In this document: piece after piece, positions 9,519 through 18,755 of the stretch | How the letters are laid out: every line of letters begins with the position of its first letter | Numbering within the stretch: the stretch's first letter is position 1 | Assembly (NCBI GenBank): GCA_023441805.1 | Contig: JAEZNO010000020.1 | Location: 30,317 to 94,316, forward strand | Origin: Bacteroidota bacterium | GTDB taxonomy: Bacteria > Bacteroidota > Bacteroidia > Bacteroidales > Lentimicrobiaceae | Direction of reading: 5' to 3' | Length of the DNA stretch: 64,000 nucleotides | Translations under genes and position numbers: made by a program | Notes under the pieces: model-generated | The model's input: only the letters and a program-made list of their open reading frames with translations | Told to the model about the DNA's origin: nothing | The model's database searches: none

Positions 9519-11327
9519 ATGAAGAAGCTTGGGGCATCATTCTTAATTTCAATTATCCTCTGTATTTCACTTGTTGTTGTCAGGGTAATTGAAAAGCCTG
9601 TCAATGTATTAACCTGGGATGTATTTGGATACTACCTTTATCTTCCGGCCACCTTCATATACGATGATCCGGGTTTAAGGAATAAGCAATGGGTTGACGA
9701 AATAATGGAAAAATATGAGCCTTCTCCCACGCTCTATCAATTGGTCAATGTAGCAGATGGTAAGCGTATCATCAAATACTCATCGGGACTGGCACTCTTA
9801 TACTCACCATTTTTCTTTACGGCACATTGGCTGGCTCCGCTTTTTGGCTATCCTGCTGACGGATTCTCGTTACCATATCAACTGATGCTTGCCCTTGGTG
9901 GTATGTTATGGGGAATTGCAAGTGTATTCATTTTCAGGAAGATGTTACTGAAATTCTTTAGTGATCGAATAACGTCATTGTTATTGATACTAATTATTGC
10001 CGGTACTAACTACTTTCATCTTATATCAATTGATGGGACTCTGTTGACTCATAATTACTTATTTACCCTGTATGCGGCATTAGTGGTTCTGAGCGTTTCA
10101 TGGCACGAAACCCCCGGTATTGCGAAAGCTTTGGGTTTAGGAGTAGTCTGTGGTTTAATTTCACTAATCCGACCTTCGGAAGCTGTTTGCTTCCTTATTC
10201 CGATATTTTGGATAACAGGTACAAAATCGGGGTGGAGTAAGAAAATCAGCTTACTTATCAGGTATCCCCACCACGTGATCATTGCCGGTGTAGTTGCTGT
10301 TGCATTTGGCTTTTTACAGTTCTATTACTGGAAGACAATGGTTGGCGAGTGGATTTATTACTCATACAGCAACAATCCCGGCGAAGGTTTCAGATTCTTC
10401 CCGCCTTATATTATGGAATTTCTTTTCAGCTTTCGCAAGGGATGGCTAGTTTACACGCCTCTGATGATCTTTGCAATTGTCGGCTTATTCTTAATGATGA
10501 AAAAGTACAGGGAAAACCTTCCGGCTTTACTACTATTTATCATTCTGGATATATGGATTATCTCGGCATGGACTGCCTGGTGGTATGGAGGAGGAAGTTT
10601 CAGTTCTCGATCAATTGTACCTGCTTATACAATACTTTCAATCCCATTAGGATATTTATTGATAGAACTAAAGGGTAGGGCAATGAAGGTATCTGCTGTA
10701 ATAATTGGCTCGCTAATCATTGTACTTAATCTTTTTCAATCCTGGCAGTTTGAGAAGAGAATCATTGATAAAGAGAGAATGACAAAGGATTATTACATGG
10801 CAGTATTTGGAAGGGTTAATGTGGATAAGGAAAAACTTGATCACCTGTTACTCGTAGACAGAAGCACTGAAACTAATGAAGAACCAAAGCATCCGGAAAG
10901 ATACAAAGGGAGAGAGATTTTCAATACAGGCTATTTATCCACTTTTGATACTGTGGGTTCTATTAGATTGGATGAGAAAAGGATTTATTCAGAAGGACTT
11001 AGTATCCCGTATAATGAGCTTACTGCTAAAGATCATGCATGGATAAGATCCTCCATGGAAATTTGGTTACCGGAAAGCTACAATGGTAAGTTGCCTCTGC
11101 TTGTTAATTCATTTCATTATAAAGGAGGTGCTTATAAGTACAGGGGAGTAACCTATTCGGGTAATGATACAATTAAGGAAAAATGGCTGCCTGTCAGCTA
11201 TTGGTACCTTACTCCTGAAGTCAGGACTCCGCAGGATATCTTTAAAATCTATGTCTGGAATATTGCAGCCACTGAGGTTTATATTCGGAATCTAAAAGTT
11301 GAAGTATTTGAACTGGCAAATGAATAA
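9519..11327 (+). CDS. Polytopic membrane protein, GT-C glycosyltransferase-like
   Basis: A 602-residue integral membrane protein with about ten to twelve predicted helices in the first 430 residues and a soluble C-terminal part of about 170 residues. An early luminal/periplasmic acidic motif (TWDVFGYYLYLPATFIYDDPG, about 30-50) and alternating loops resemble the GT-C superfamily (PMT/ArnT-like mannosyl or aminoarabinosyl transferases), which use lipid-linked sugars. I cannot assign donor or acceptor. It starts shortly after the efflux operon terminator; a TACATTTG box at 9487-9494 overlaps the terminator T-run. The next gene, 79 nt downstream on the same strand, is a small methyltransferase-like protein. 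Confidence 0.65.
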   Translation: MKKLGASFLISIILCISLVVVRVIEKPVNVLTWDVFGYYLYLPATFIYDDPGLRNKQWVDEIMEKYEPSPTLYQLVNVADGKRIIKYSSGLALLYSPFFFTAHWLAPLFGYPADGFSLPYQLMLALGGMLWGIASVFIFRKMLLKFFSDRITSLLLILIIAGTNYFHLISIDGTLLTHNYLFTLYAALVVLSVSWHETPGIAKALGLGVVCGLISLIRPSEAVCFLIPIFWITGTKSGWSKKISLLIRYPHHVIIAGVVAVAFGFLQFYYWKTMVGEWIYYSYSNNPGEGFRFFPPYIMEFLFSFRKGWLVYTPLMIFAIVGLFLMMKKYRENLPALLLFIILDIWIISAWTAWWYGGGSFSSRSIVPAYTILSIPLGYLLIELKGRAMKVSAVIIGSLIIVLNLFQSWQFEKRIIDKERMTKDYYMAVFGRVNVDKEKLDHLLLVDRSTETNEEPKHPERYKGREIFNTGYLSTFDTVGSIRLDEKRIYSEGLSIPYNELTAKDHAWIRSSMEIWLPESYNGKLPLLVNSFHYKGGAYKYRGVTYSGNDTIKEKWLPVSYWYLTPEVRTPQDIFKIYVWNIAATEVYIRNLKVEVFELANE

Positions 11328-11406
11328 CTTTGTTTTTTATGCATGATATAGAATCATGAACTGAGAAGGGAAAACAATTGTTGATTTTTTAAGAATTTGG
11401 ATCATT

Positions 11407-11871
11407 ATGTTCAATACCCGTAGAATGAGGACCTTCGATTGGTATCTTGCCTGGTCGATGGTGATTATACAATTTTCAATGTTGGGGCTGTTATTATTTA
11501 CCGGGCCTGTCTTCCCTGATAAATGGTGGGCTATTGCCCTGTTTGTTTTAGGTGTATTCCTTGGGCTATGGGCAATTTACACCATTCGACTGGGTAATCT
11601 TAGTATCCTGCCCTATGTAAAAGAGGGTGGCAAAATGGTAGCAAAAGGGCCATACAGTTTTATCAGACATCCAATGTATACAGGATTAATACTTGTTGGC
11701 TGGGCTTTGGTTGGTGGTCATTTTACGCCATTACGATTTACGTTTGCATTAATCCTTAGTATTGCTCTGATAATTAAACTGCATCTTGAGGAAGCATACC
11801 TTAAGAAATCTTTCCAACCCTACCACGAATACAGCAAAAAGACTAAAAAGCTGATACCTTTCCTTTATTGA
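11407..11871 (+). CDS. Isoprenylcysteine carboxyl methyltransferase-like membrane protein
   Basis: A 154-residue protein with about four hydrophobic helices. The diagnostic C-terminal half reads VAKGPYSFIRHPMYTGLILVG and then LEEAYLKKSFQPYHEYSKKTKKLIPF, the signature of the ICMT/PEMT/STE14 group (pfam PEMT or ICMT), whose R-H-P-x-Y and E...F..Y motifs bind S-adenosylmethionine. Bacterial members probably methylate lipids or small hydrophobic acceptors; the substrate here is unknown. NnrU-like proteins are a related alternative. Confidence 0.75.
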   Translation: MFNTRRMRTFDWYLAWSMVIIQFSMLGLLLFTGPVFPDKWWAIALFVLGVFLGLWAIYTIRLGNLSILPYVKEGGKMVAKGPYSFIRHPMYTGLILVGWALVGGHFTPLRFTFALILSIALIIKLHLEEAYLKKSFQPYHEYSKKTKKLIPFLY

Positions 11872-12156
11872 ATCAGATAAAAGAAAGAGGTAAAGACAAT
11901 GATCACATGTGTAGTTTCCATATGTTTAGTCAGTGTAATTGAAATTGCAATAACTGAGTGTTTATTGTAGCAAGCAAGAGCTTTTTTATAAAACAGAAGC
12001 AACTACCATCTCTTGGATTGCTCTTGGTTAACTCTATACCAACTCTTGCCCTCTGTAGAGGGATTCAAAAATTTGACCAATAGGAAGCCAAACAGCAGGA
12101 TTTGCATCAAGAAATCTGCAATGAAATTCTGATTTGTGGTAAGTACTTTTTGCTTA
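11872..12156. other. Intergenic gap between convergent genes
   Basis: 285 bp between the ICMT-like gene and the pheS stop. I see no RNA gene, clear terminator or repeat. A small minus-strand frame at 12003-12194 overlaps the pheS 3' end and shows no coding character. Confidence 0.6.
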
Positions 12157-13179
12157 TTACAATACTGACTTAAACTGTTTAAGGAATCTGACATCGTTCT
12201 CTGAGAAGAGTCTGAGGTCTTTTACATTGAAGACAAGATTAGTGATACGCTCAACACCAATTCCGAAAGCAAAACCGGAATATTCTTCGGGATCAATTCC
12301 ACAGTTCTTTAACACAGCGGGATTCACCATACCGCAACCGAGAATCTCTACCCATCCGGTGTACTTGCAGAAATTGCACCCTTTCCCGCCACATAAATTA
12401 CATGAGATATCCATTTCGGCTGATGGTTCAGTGAAGGGGAAATATGATGGCCTTAATCTGATGCGGGTATCAGGAGTAAACATTTCTTTTGCGAAATACA
12501 TCATAGTCTGTCGCAGGTCGGCGAAGCTTACATTTTTGTCAATGTAAAGTCCTTCAACCTGGTGGAAGAAGCAATGTGCCCTTGCAGAGATAGCCTCATT
12601 GCGATAAACCCTTCCCGGGAATATCATCCTGATGGGCGGCTTGGTTGTTTCCATCATCCTGACCTGAACACTTGAAGTATGGGTACGCAATAAAATATCA
12701 GGATTGGATTCAACGAAGAAGGTATCTTGCATGTCCCTTGCCGGATGCTCAGGAGCGAAATTAAGAGCAGAGAAATTATGCCAGTCATCTTCAATTTCAG
12801 GACCTTCAGCAATTGTATATCCAATATGCGAAAAGATATCAATCATTCTTCTTCTGATAATGGCAAGCGGATGCCGTGATCCGGTAAATTCATCAACGGG
12901 AGGAAGGGTAAGATCGAGTTTCTTATCTGTATGTTTTTCCTTTGTACCTACACCTGCTTTAAGAGTATCATGCTTTAACTGAATAGCTTCTTTTAGTCCG
13001 TTCAGTAACTGACCTATCTCTTTACGATCCTCAGGAGCCACAGTTTTAAACATCGCAAACAGATCATTGAGAATGCCCTTTTTGCCTGAATATTTTATTC
13101 TGAATTGCTCTAGTTCGTCAGCGTTAGTAGTTGTAAAAGCATTGACTTCTTCCTGATACTTCTTAATCTCGTTTCTCAT
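12157..13179 (-). CDS. pheS: Phenylalanine--tRNA ligase alpha subunit
   Basis: A 340-residue class II aminoacyl-tRNA synthetase subunit that charges tRNA-Phe together with PheT (not in this window). Residues 1-85 form the coiled-coil tRNA-binding arm. The catalytic domain shows GSRHPLAIIRRRMIDIF, motif 2-like RVYRNEAISARAHCFFHQVEGLYID, a Cys cluster CNLCGGKGCNFC before GWVEILGCGMVNP, and motif 3 GFAFGIGVERI. Length matches the family. It is the last gene of a minus-strand run behind two prolyl isomerases (58-nt gap), and could have its own promoter. Confidence 0.96.
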   Translation of the reverse strand: MRNEIKKYQEEVNAFTTTNADELEQFRIKYSGKKGILNDLFAMFKTVAPEDRKEIGQLLNGLKEAIQLKHDTLKAGVGTKEKHTDKKLDLTLPPVDEFTGSRHPLAIIRRRMIDIFSHIGYTIAEGPEIEDDWHNFSALNFAPEHPARDMQDTFFVESNPDILLRTHTSSVQVRMMETTKPPIRMIFPGRVYRNEAISARAHCFFHQVEGLYIDKNVSFADLRQTMMYFAKEMFTPDTRIRLRPSYFPFTEPSAEMDISCNLCGGKGCNFCKYTGWVEILGCGMVNPAVLKNCGIDPEEYSGFAFGIGVERITNLVFNVKDLRLFSENDVRFLKQFKSVL

Positions 13180-13236
13180 ACCTATTGTTCTGTCATCGAC
13201 AGATATTATAATAAAATCTAAAAACTGGTGGTTAAC

Positions 13237-13875
13237 TTAATTTATAACAGTGATCTTCATTTTTATATCCTGAACGGGCCTGTCGCCTTGAGCTGTTTGA
13301 ACTGCAGCAATCTTATCAATGACCTCCAGTCCCTTAATCACTTCACCAAAAACAGTGTATTCATCATCAAGATGAGGTGTTCCGCCTACTGTTGAATATG
13401 CTTTACGGCGTTCAGGTGATACTTTCTTGCCGGTCTGTTTTTCATAGATGTCCAGTTGCTGATCGCTTAAAACCATACCCTGAACAATGTAAAATTGTGA
13501 GCCTGAAGATGCTTTTTTAGGATTTACCTGATCAGCTTTTCTGGCAGCGGCTAATGCTCCTTTTTTATGGAAATGTGCAGGTACAAACTCAGCCGGAATA
13601 GTGTAACCCGGGTCATTCATTTGAGTGCCTTGTCCACCACCCTGAATCATAAACCTGTTGATAACACGATGGAAAATTGAACCATTATACCAACCCTGCT
13701 TAATAAGCTTCAGGAAATTATCCCTGTGAAGTGGTGTATCATTATATAATACGGCTGTCATGTTACCATAATCGGTTTGGATTAAAATGGTAATCTGTTT
13801 CTGCTTAGCCGGAGCTTGTCCAAAGGCTGTGGTAAAAAGTAGTAGCACTAATGTGGATAATAATAATCTTTTCAT
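13237..13875 (-). CDS. Cyclophilin-type peptidyl-prolyl cis-trans isomerase
   Basis: A 212-residue exported cyclophilin. An N-terminal signal peptide (LLLSTLVLLLFTTAFGQ, cleavage near residue 20) directs it to the periplasm. The fold motifs are present in order: FLKLIKQGWYNGSIFHRVINRFMIQGGG, GALAAARK, SSGSQFYIVQG and YTVFGEVIKGLEVIDKIA. An insert between SQFYIVQG and the HLDDEYTVFGEV segment is typical of Bacteroidota cyclophilins. It is 59 nt downstream of a second, longer cyclophilin; the two look like a tandem duplication. Role: folding of exported proteins. Confidence 0.92.
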   Translation of the reverse strand: MKRLLLSTLVLLLFTTAFGQAPAKQKQITILIQTDYGNMTAVLYNDTPLHRDNFLKLIKQGWYNGSIFHRVINRFMIQGGGQGTQMNDPGYTIPAEFVPAHFHKKGALAAARKADQVNPKKASSGSQFYIVQGMVLSDQQLDIYEKQTGKKVSPERRKAYSTVGGTPHLDDEYTVFGEVIKGLEVIDKIAAVQTAQGDRPVQDIKMKITVIN

Positions 13876-13933
13876 TCTCTATTGTATTTAAGGTTTAGAT
13901 AATGGTTGATAGCTTATTCACGCTGCTTTGTGA

Positions 13934-14812
13934 TTATTCAGATTTATTGATTACAGTCATTTTCATTGGAATATCAGTCAATGGACGATCATTTTCATCA
14001 CGCTTTACTACTGCAATCTTGTCAACAACTTCCATTCCGCTTATAACCTCACCGAAAATTGTATAACTGCCATCAAGATGAGGTGCACCACCAATTGACT
14101 TATAAACTTCTCTTCTGTCGGGCGATATAGTAAAAGGTACCCTCTTTGCATATTCAGCATCCAAAAGACCATTTATCGTATCAAGCAGAAATTGAAACCT
14201 GTTTGTATCGGCATCTCTGTCAGCAGATAAAAACTCATTTCGTAATGCAAGGTTTTCAGGTTTATTGAGCAACTCGGCAAATATCTTTTGCTTAGTCAGT
14301 GAATATTGTTTTTTCTCAACTTCATTTAGGGTGGCATCAGTGAATTTTTTGCCCTGCACTATATAAAATTGAGACCCTGAAGATAGTCTTTCAGGATTTA
14401 CATCATCGCTTTCACGAGCGGCTGCAAGAACACCCCGTTTATGAAAATGATCAGGTAATATTTCAGCAGGAAGATCATAGCCGGGACCTCCGTTACCTAA
14501 CTGAACTCCGGGTTTTGCATTCTTTGAATCAGGATCACCACCCTGAATCATAAATCCGTCTATAACCCTGTGAAATAAAACACTATCAAAAAATCCTGAT
14601 GATGCAAGTTTAATGAAGTTCCGGCTGTGCAGTGGTGTATCACTATATAGCTTGAGTGCTATATCGCCATAAGGTGTAATAATCACTATTGTCTCATCCA
14701 TAAATTTATCTGATGATACTTCCGATTTGATATCCTGAGAGAAAATCTCCTGTATAGAAATACTATGGATGAGTGTTGCAACAATAATTAACAGGACATA
14801 GAAACGCTTCAT
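13934..14812 (-). CDS. Cyclophilin-type prolyl isomerase with long insert
   Basis: A 292-residue exported cyclophilin, paralogue of its downstream neighbour. Signal peptide at about 1-25 (VLLIIVATLIHSISIQEIFS). Core motifs: FIKLASSGFFDSVLFHRVIDGFMIQGGDP, GVLAAARESDDVNPERLSSGSQFYIVQG and YTIFGEVISGMEVVDKIAVVKRDENDRPL. Relative to the neighbour it carries about 75 extra residues (about 160-235, helical and charged) in the same insertion point. It is probably the first gene of a three-gene run ending in pheS; a CAAAACTA box (minus-strand TAGTTTTG) lies just upstream. Confidence 0.92.
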   Translation of the reverse strand: MKRFYVLLIIVATLIHSISIQEIFSQDIKSEVSSDKFMDETIVIITPYGDIALKLYSDTPLHSRNFIKLASSGFFDSVLFHRVIDGFMIQGGDPDSKNAKPGVQLGNGGPGYDLPAEILPDHFHKRGVLAAARESDDVNPERLSSGSQFYIVQGKKFTDATLNEVEKKQYSLTKQKIFAELLNKPENLALRNEFLSADRDADTNRFQFLLDTINGLLDAEYAKRVPFTISPDRREVYKSIGGAPHLDGSYTIFGEVISGMEVVDKIAVVKRDENDRPLTDIPMKMTVINKSE

Positions 14813-14834
14813 AATCAGAAATAAAATTCTTTTG

Positions 14835-14842
14835 CAAAACTA
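14835..14842 (-). promoter_or_regulatory. Candidate -7 box for the cyclophilin run
   Basis: On the minus strand this reads TAGTTTTG (TAnnTTTG), about 23 nt before the start codon. No clear -33 TTG is seen. Confidence 0.35.
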
Positions 14843-14982
14843 ATGAATTATCAGAAACAGATTATGAGGCTACCGGGTAGTCCATCAAGCTCCGTCAACA
14901 CATAATGAAATAGTCCGTTGTAGTTTAGATATGGTTAGTATTTCAGAATGCAATAAAGTTCCTGACGATACTCCTATAAAAA

Positions 14983-15564
14983 CTAATCTTTAGCTCTCTG
15001 AAACTCAAAACAATTACGGCAAAGAGGCTCATAACTACCGGTCTCACCCAGCACAACCAATTTCTGATCCTGTGTTTTCCGATACGAATATTGTGCCAGA
15101 TTACCACAACGAATGCAGATAGCATGAACTTTAGTAACGTACTCAGCTGTTGCCATAAGAGCAGGTACAGGTCCGAAAGGTTTCCCCGTAAAATCCATAT
15201 CTAACCCTGCAACAATTACTCTGATTCCCTGAGCTGCAAGTTTATTGCAAACATCAACTATCTCATCATCAAAAAACTGAACCTCATCAATGCCTACAAC
15301 ATCTACATCGTTTACCAAAAGTAATATTTGAGTTGCAGAATCGACCGGAGTAGATAAAATTGAATTCTCATTGTGCGAAACTACACTCGTTTCATCATAG
15401 CGGGTATCAATCTTTGGCTTAAAGATTTCAACACGCTGACGAGCTATTCGTGCACGATTCAGTCGACGGATAAGCTCTTCGGTCTTACCTGAAAACATCG
15501 AACCGCAGATTACTTCTATCCACCCTCTTCGAATGGTTGAATTATTGGAACTTTCGAGAAACAT
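14983..15564 (-). CDS. tdk: Thymidine kinase
   Basis: A 193-residue type II thymidine kinase that phosphorylates thymidine in the salvage pathway. The P-loop GSMFSGKT is at residues 21-28, the Walker B-like GIDEVQFFDDEIVDVC in the middle, and the C-terminal Zn/lasso region has two Cys pairs (CIRCGN and PLCRNCFE). The length and all motifs match the bacterial family. It is apparently a single gene, separated from the upstream divergent gene by 166 bp. Confidence 0.96.
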   Translation of the reverse strand: MFLESSNNSTIRRGWIEVICGSMFSGKTEELIRRLNRARIARQRVEIFKPKIDTRYDETSVVSHNENSILSTPVDSATQILLLVNDVDVVGIDEVQFFDDEIVDVCNKLAAQGIRVIVAGLDMDFTGKPFGPVPALMATAEYVTKVHAICIRCGNLAQYSYRKTQDQKLVVLGETGSYEPLCRNCFEFQRAKD

Positions 15565-15730
15565 TATTTTAACTACGCCGGATTTCTTTTTACTTTTATA
15601 GCTGGTATCTTTACACCTAAACAGACTGATAAGTAACAGTGTGTCAGATATTAGACATGTTTATTTATCAGGCTGCAATGTACAAAAAATCATAATATTG
15701 CGTTAGTGTAGTGAACTTAACTTTAGGCAG

Positions 15731-16717
15731 ATGAAAGCAAAATTGAATGAAATAAAATCACTGGTTGAAAATCTGAACAAAAAAATTATCGATACTAACC
15801 TCTCAGGCAGGATTGAGCTTATTGAGGCTGATATTATACAGGATATTCTAAAGCGTGTTTACGTATTGGTTGATGAATTGAAAAATGATATTAAGTCCGC
15901 GACCGAAAACACAATTGCTCCATCTCATAATCAACTCCACGAGGATAAACCGGGATCAAAATTTATTGAGGAAGTCCCTGTTATGACTTTCCCTAAAGTA
16001 GAGATAGCTGATGATTTACCTGTTAATCAGCCTAACGGCGAACACTCTAAGCGGGGAGTACATTATCAACCGGTACCTGATGAAGTTAGAACACAACCCA
16101 TTCATGAACAGCCTCATGATAATGTAGTCACTTCCAAAACCGTTGAGCCGGTTCAAACTGCACCGGTTGAAGTCCCCACTCAGAGTGAAGTACCTGTTCA
16201 GCCTGCATACACTCAAGAGGAGACTTTTGCCAATGTAAAAACCATGCCTTCTGTCATGAATGATTTTCAGGAAGAAGTAAAAATCGAGGATAACAAGCAT
16301 CAACCTTCACCTGCACCGCCCGCAAGCATCTTTTCTAAACCGGCAACTAAAAAACAACCAGCTTCAAACGATTTGTTTGGAGGACAAACTATTGCAGATA
16401 AGCTTAAAAGTGAGGCCCCTTCACTCAATGAACGAATCGTACAGGGTAAGTCCGATCAATCACTTGCCCATAAACTGCAACTCAAGCCAATAAGTGATCT
16501 CAAGACTGCAATTGGAATCAATGAGAAATTCCAGTTTGTCAATGATCTGTTCGATGGAAGAGTTGAGGTTTATAATGACGCAATCAGTAAACTGAATAAC
16601 TGCAACTCAGGGAACATAGCTGAAAGTATCCTTGAGGAATATCGAATCAGACACAATTGGAAAGAATCGGAAGCTTATGATAAGCTTAAAACTTTCGTAA
16701 CCAGACGATACATCTAA
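15731..16717 (+). CDS. Conserved Bacteroidota-type protein of unknown function
   Basis: No named family recognised. The 328-residue protein has three parts: a helical N-terminus (1-60, KAKLNEIKSLVENLNKKI...VYVLVDELKND), a long low-complexity middle (about 65-215) rich in Pro, Val, Glu and Gln, and a conserved-looking helical C-terminus (about 245-328) with ISDLKTAIGINEKFQFVNDLFDGRVEVYNDAISKLN and a terminal WKESEAYDKLKTFVTRRYI. There is no signal peptide or TM segment, so it is probably cytoplasmic. The C-terminal module recurs in uncharacterised Bacteroidota proteins as far as I recall. Its stop codon overlaps the next ATG by one base, suggesting cotranscription with the M28 peptidase gene. 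Confidence 0.75.
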   Translation: MKAKLNEIKSLVENLNKKIIDTNLSGRIELIEADIIQDILKRVYVLVDELKNDIKSATENTIAPSHNQLHEDKPGSKFIEEVPVMTFPKVEIADDLPVNQPNGEHSKRGVHYQPVPDEVRTQPIHEQPHDNVVTSKTVEPVQTAPVEVPTQSEVPVQPAYTQEETFANVKTMPSVMNDFQEEVKIEDNKHQPSPAPPASIFSKPATKKQPASNDLFGGQTIADKLKSEAPSLNERIVQGKSDQSLAHKLQLKPISDLKTAIGINEKFQFVNDLFDGRVEVYNDAISKLNNCNSGNIAESILEEYRIRHNWKESEAYDKLKTFVTRRYI

Positions 16718-18045
16718 TGGGATGCAATTATTCTCAGTCAGTAAATAACATTTTCCAACGCATGATTCTATCACAGAGAAATGCTCTGATACTACTGATT
16801 AGCTTTTCATTAGTAAATACCCTTCTCGGACAAGACTTACAGAAAGTCACAAGAATAGTTGACACACTGGCTTCACCTGCAATGTACGGAAGAGGTTACG
16901 TTAATAATGGAAGCAACATTGCAGCAGAATTTATTGCTGTTGAAATGAAAGCCATTGGTTTAATTCCGCTGAGCAGGGATTATAAGCAACCATTCTATGC
17001 AGATGTAAAAACTTACCCGAACACCGTTGATTTGAAGATTGATAATAAGGTGCTCAAGGCGGGAATTGACTTTGCACTAATTACCGGATCCCCATCGGTT
17101 TGTGGTACCTTCCAAATCCAACTTATCGACTCTGACCTGCTGAAAAGCAAAAGAAAAATTCAAAGAATTCTAAAGAGGGATCTGAGCAATACCTTCATAA
17201 TGTATAATCCTTCGGAAGTTAAAGGAAAAGCGGTTGATTCTTTAATGAAGCTTAATTATTCAGGATTCTCGGGTTTTATTCGTATAATTGAAAAAGGGCC
17301 AATAAGCTGGAGTGTAGCATCATCCAAAGATGCATTAGTTTATCCCGTCTTAACTGTATTAAAGAGTTCTTTACCACCTAAGCCTAAAAATGCCGAGATC
17401 TGTATAGAGTTAAAAGAGTTTAAGAATTTCGAGCTAAACAATGTAGCAGGGTACATTCCGGGTACAGCGGTACCTGACTCATTTGTTGTGGTTACTTCTC
17501 ATCATGACCATCTTGGGATGCTTGGAAAGAGTACTTACTTTCCCGGGGCCAATGACAATGCCAGTGGTACTGCAATGATGCTTGATATGGCATCTCATTA
17601 CAGTCAACCTCAAAATAGAATGCCATTCAGCATGGTTTTTATATCTTTTGCAGGAGAAGAATTAGGACTCAAAGGCTCAACTTACTGTAGTGAGTCTTCG
17701 CTGCTCGACTTAAAAAGGATCAGATTCCTCATTAATCTTGATATGGTTGGAACAGGCAGTGAGGGTATTACAGTTGTGAACGCAGTACAATTACCTGAAT
17801 ATTATAACAGACTCGTTAGTATCAATGAAGATAAAGGATACTTATCAAAAGTCACAAAGAGAGGCGAAAGCTGCAATAGTGACCACTGCCCGTTCTATCA
17901 AAAAGGAGTTCCGGCTTTCTTCATTTATTCAAACGGGAAGGAGCATCTTGAATATCATAACATAAATGACCGGGCTAAGCTGGTTCCGTTTACTGAATAT
18001 GAAGACATATTCAGGCTGGTTCGCGATTTCATCAACACTCTCTAA
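16717..18045 (+). CDS. M28-family zinc metallopeptidase
   Basis: A 442-residue secreted or periplasmic aminopeptidase-type enzyme. Zinc-ligand motifs of family M28 are complete: SHHDHLG (about 260), GANDNASGTAMML (about 280), GEELGLKGS (about 313), INLDMVG (about 341) and a C-terminal EYHNINDRAKLVPF. The ATG at 16717 overlaps the previous stop, but an in-frame ATG at 16762 begins MILSQRNALILLISFSLVN, a better signal peptide start; that later start is likely. The inserted domain between the signal and the catalytic core (about 70-220) resembles PA-type inserts. It is followed by rsmI after 10 nt. Confidence 0.9.
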   Translation: MGCNYSQSVNNIFQRMILSQRNALILLISFSLVNTLLGQDLQKVTRIVDTLASPAMYGRGYVNNGSNIAAEFIAVEMKAIGLIPLSRDYKQPFYADVKTYPNTVDLKIDNKVLKAGIDFALITGSPSVCGTFQIQLIDSDLLKSKRKIQRILKRDLSNTFIMYNPSEVKGKAVDSLMKLNYSGFSGFIRIIEKGPISWSVASSKDALVYPVLTVLKSSLPPKPKNAEICIELKEFKNFELNNVAGYIPGTAVPDSFVVVTSHHDHLGMLGKSTYFPGANDNASGTAMMLDMASHYSQPQNRMPFSMVFISFAGEELGLKGSTYCSESSLLDLKRIRFLINLDMVGTGSEGITVVNAVQLPEYYNRLVSINEDKGYLSKVTKRGESCNSDHCPFYQKGVPAFFIYSNGKEHLEYHNINDRAKLVPFTEYEDIFRLVRDFINTL

Positions 18046-18055
18046 TTAATAGACG

Positions 18056-18727
18056 ATGGCAAAGCTGTATATAGTTCCAACTCCTGTGGGAAATCTTGAG
18101 GATATGACCCTTAGGTCCATCAGAATACTTAAAGAAGTAAACCTCGTATTAGCCGAAGATACCAGAAAGACTGGCCAGCTTTTGAAGCACTATGAGATTT
18201 CAGCCCGCATGCAGTCGCACCATCAGCATAATGAGCATCAAACCGCTGAAATTATATCAAAGCGTATAAATAATGGCGAGAGCATTGCTTTGGTGACTGA
18301 TGCCGGAACACCCGGTATTTCAGATCCCGGATTTCTTCTAATCAGAACTTGTGTTGAAGCAGGAATTGAAGTTGAGTGTTTACCCGGAGCAACTGCATTT
18401 GTTCCTGCACTGGTTGCATCAGGACTACCCTGCGACAGATTCTACTTTGAAGGATTTCTACCTCATAAGAAGGGAAGAAATACCCGATTGGCCTATCTGG
18501 CTCGATTAGATCAAACGATCGTACTGTATGAGTCGCCTTTCAGACTTGCAAAAACACTAGCTCAATTATCCGAAACCCTCGGAGGAAACAGGAAAGCTTG
18601 TGTTTCAAGAGAAATCTCAAAGATGTTTGAGGAACACAATCGTGGCACATTACAAGAACTGGCTGAATTCTATTCCAAAAACGAACCTAAGGGTGAAATC
18701 GTTATTACTGTTGAGGGAATGAAATGA
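18056..18727 (+). CDS. rsmI: 16S rRNA (cytidine(1402)-2'-O)-methyltransferase
   Basis: A 223-residue tetrapyrrole-methylase-fold enzyme that 2'-O-methylates C1402 in the ribosomal P site. Motifs: LYIVPTPVGNLEDMTLRSIRILKEVNLVLAEDTRKTG at the N-terminus, LVTDAGTPGISDPGF and CLPGATAFVPALVASGLPCDRFYFEGFLPHKKGR. It lacks the extra C-terminal domain of the longer E. coli protein, as is common in Bacteroidota. It is 10 nt behind the M28 gene and 28 nt ahead of the NUDIX gene, so the three may be cotranscribed. Confidence 0.96.
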   Translation: MAKLYIVPTPVGNLEDMTLRSIRILKEVNLVLAEDTRKTGQLLKHYEISARMQSHHQHNEHQTAEIISKRINNGESIALVTDAGTPGISDPGFLLIRTCVEAGIEVECLPGATAFVPALVASGLPCDRFYFEGFLPHKKGRNTRLAYLARLDQTIVLYESPFRLAKTLAQLSETLGGNRKACVSREISKMFEEHNRGTLQELAEFYSKNEPKGEIVITVEGMK

Positions 18728-18755
18728 AGCTATCGAACTCCTAAACCTTACTATC

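Noticed and set aside
12003..12194. 63-codon minus-strand ORF after pheS
   Set aside because: It overlaps the pheS 3' end on the same strand and has no recognisable signal or domain.
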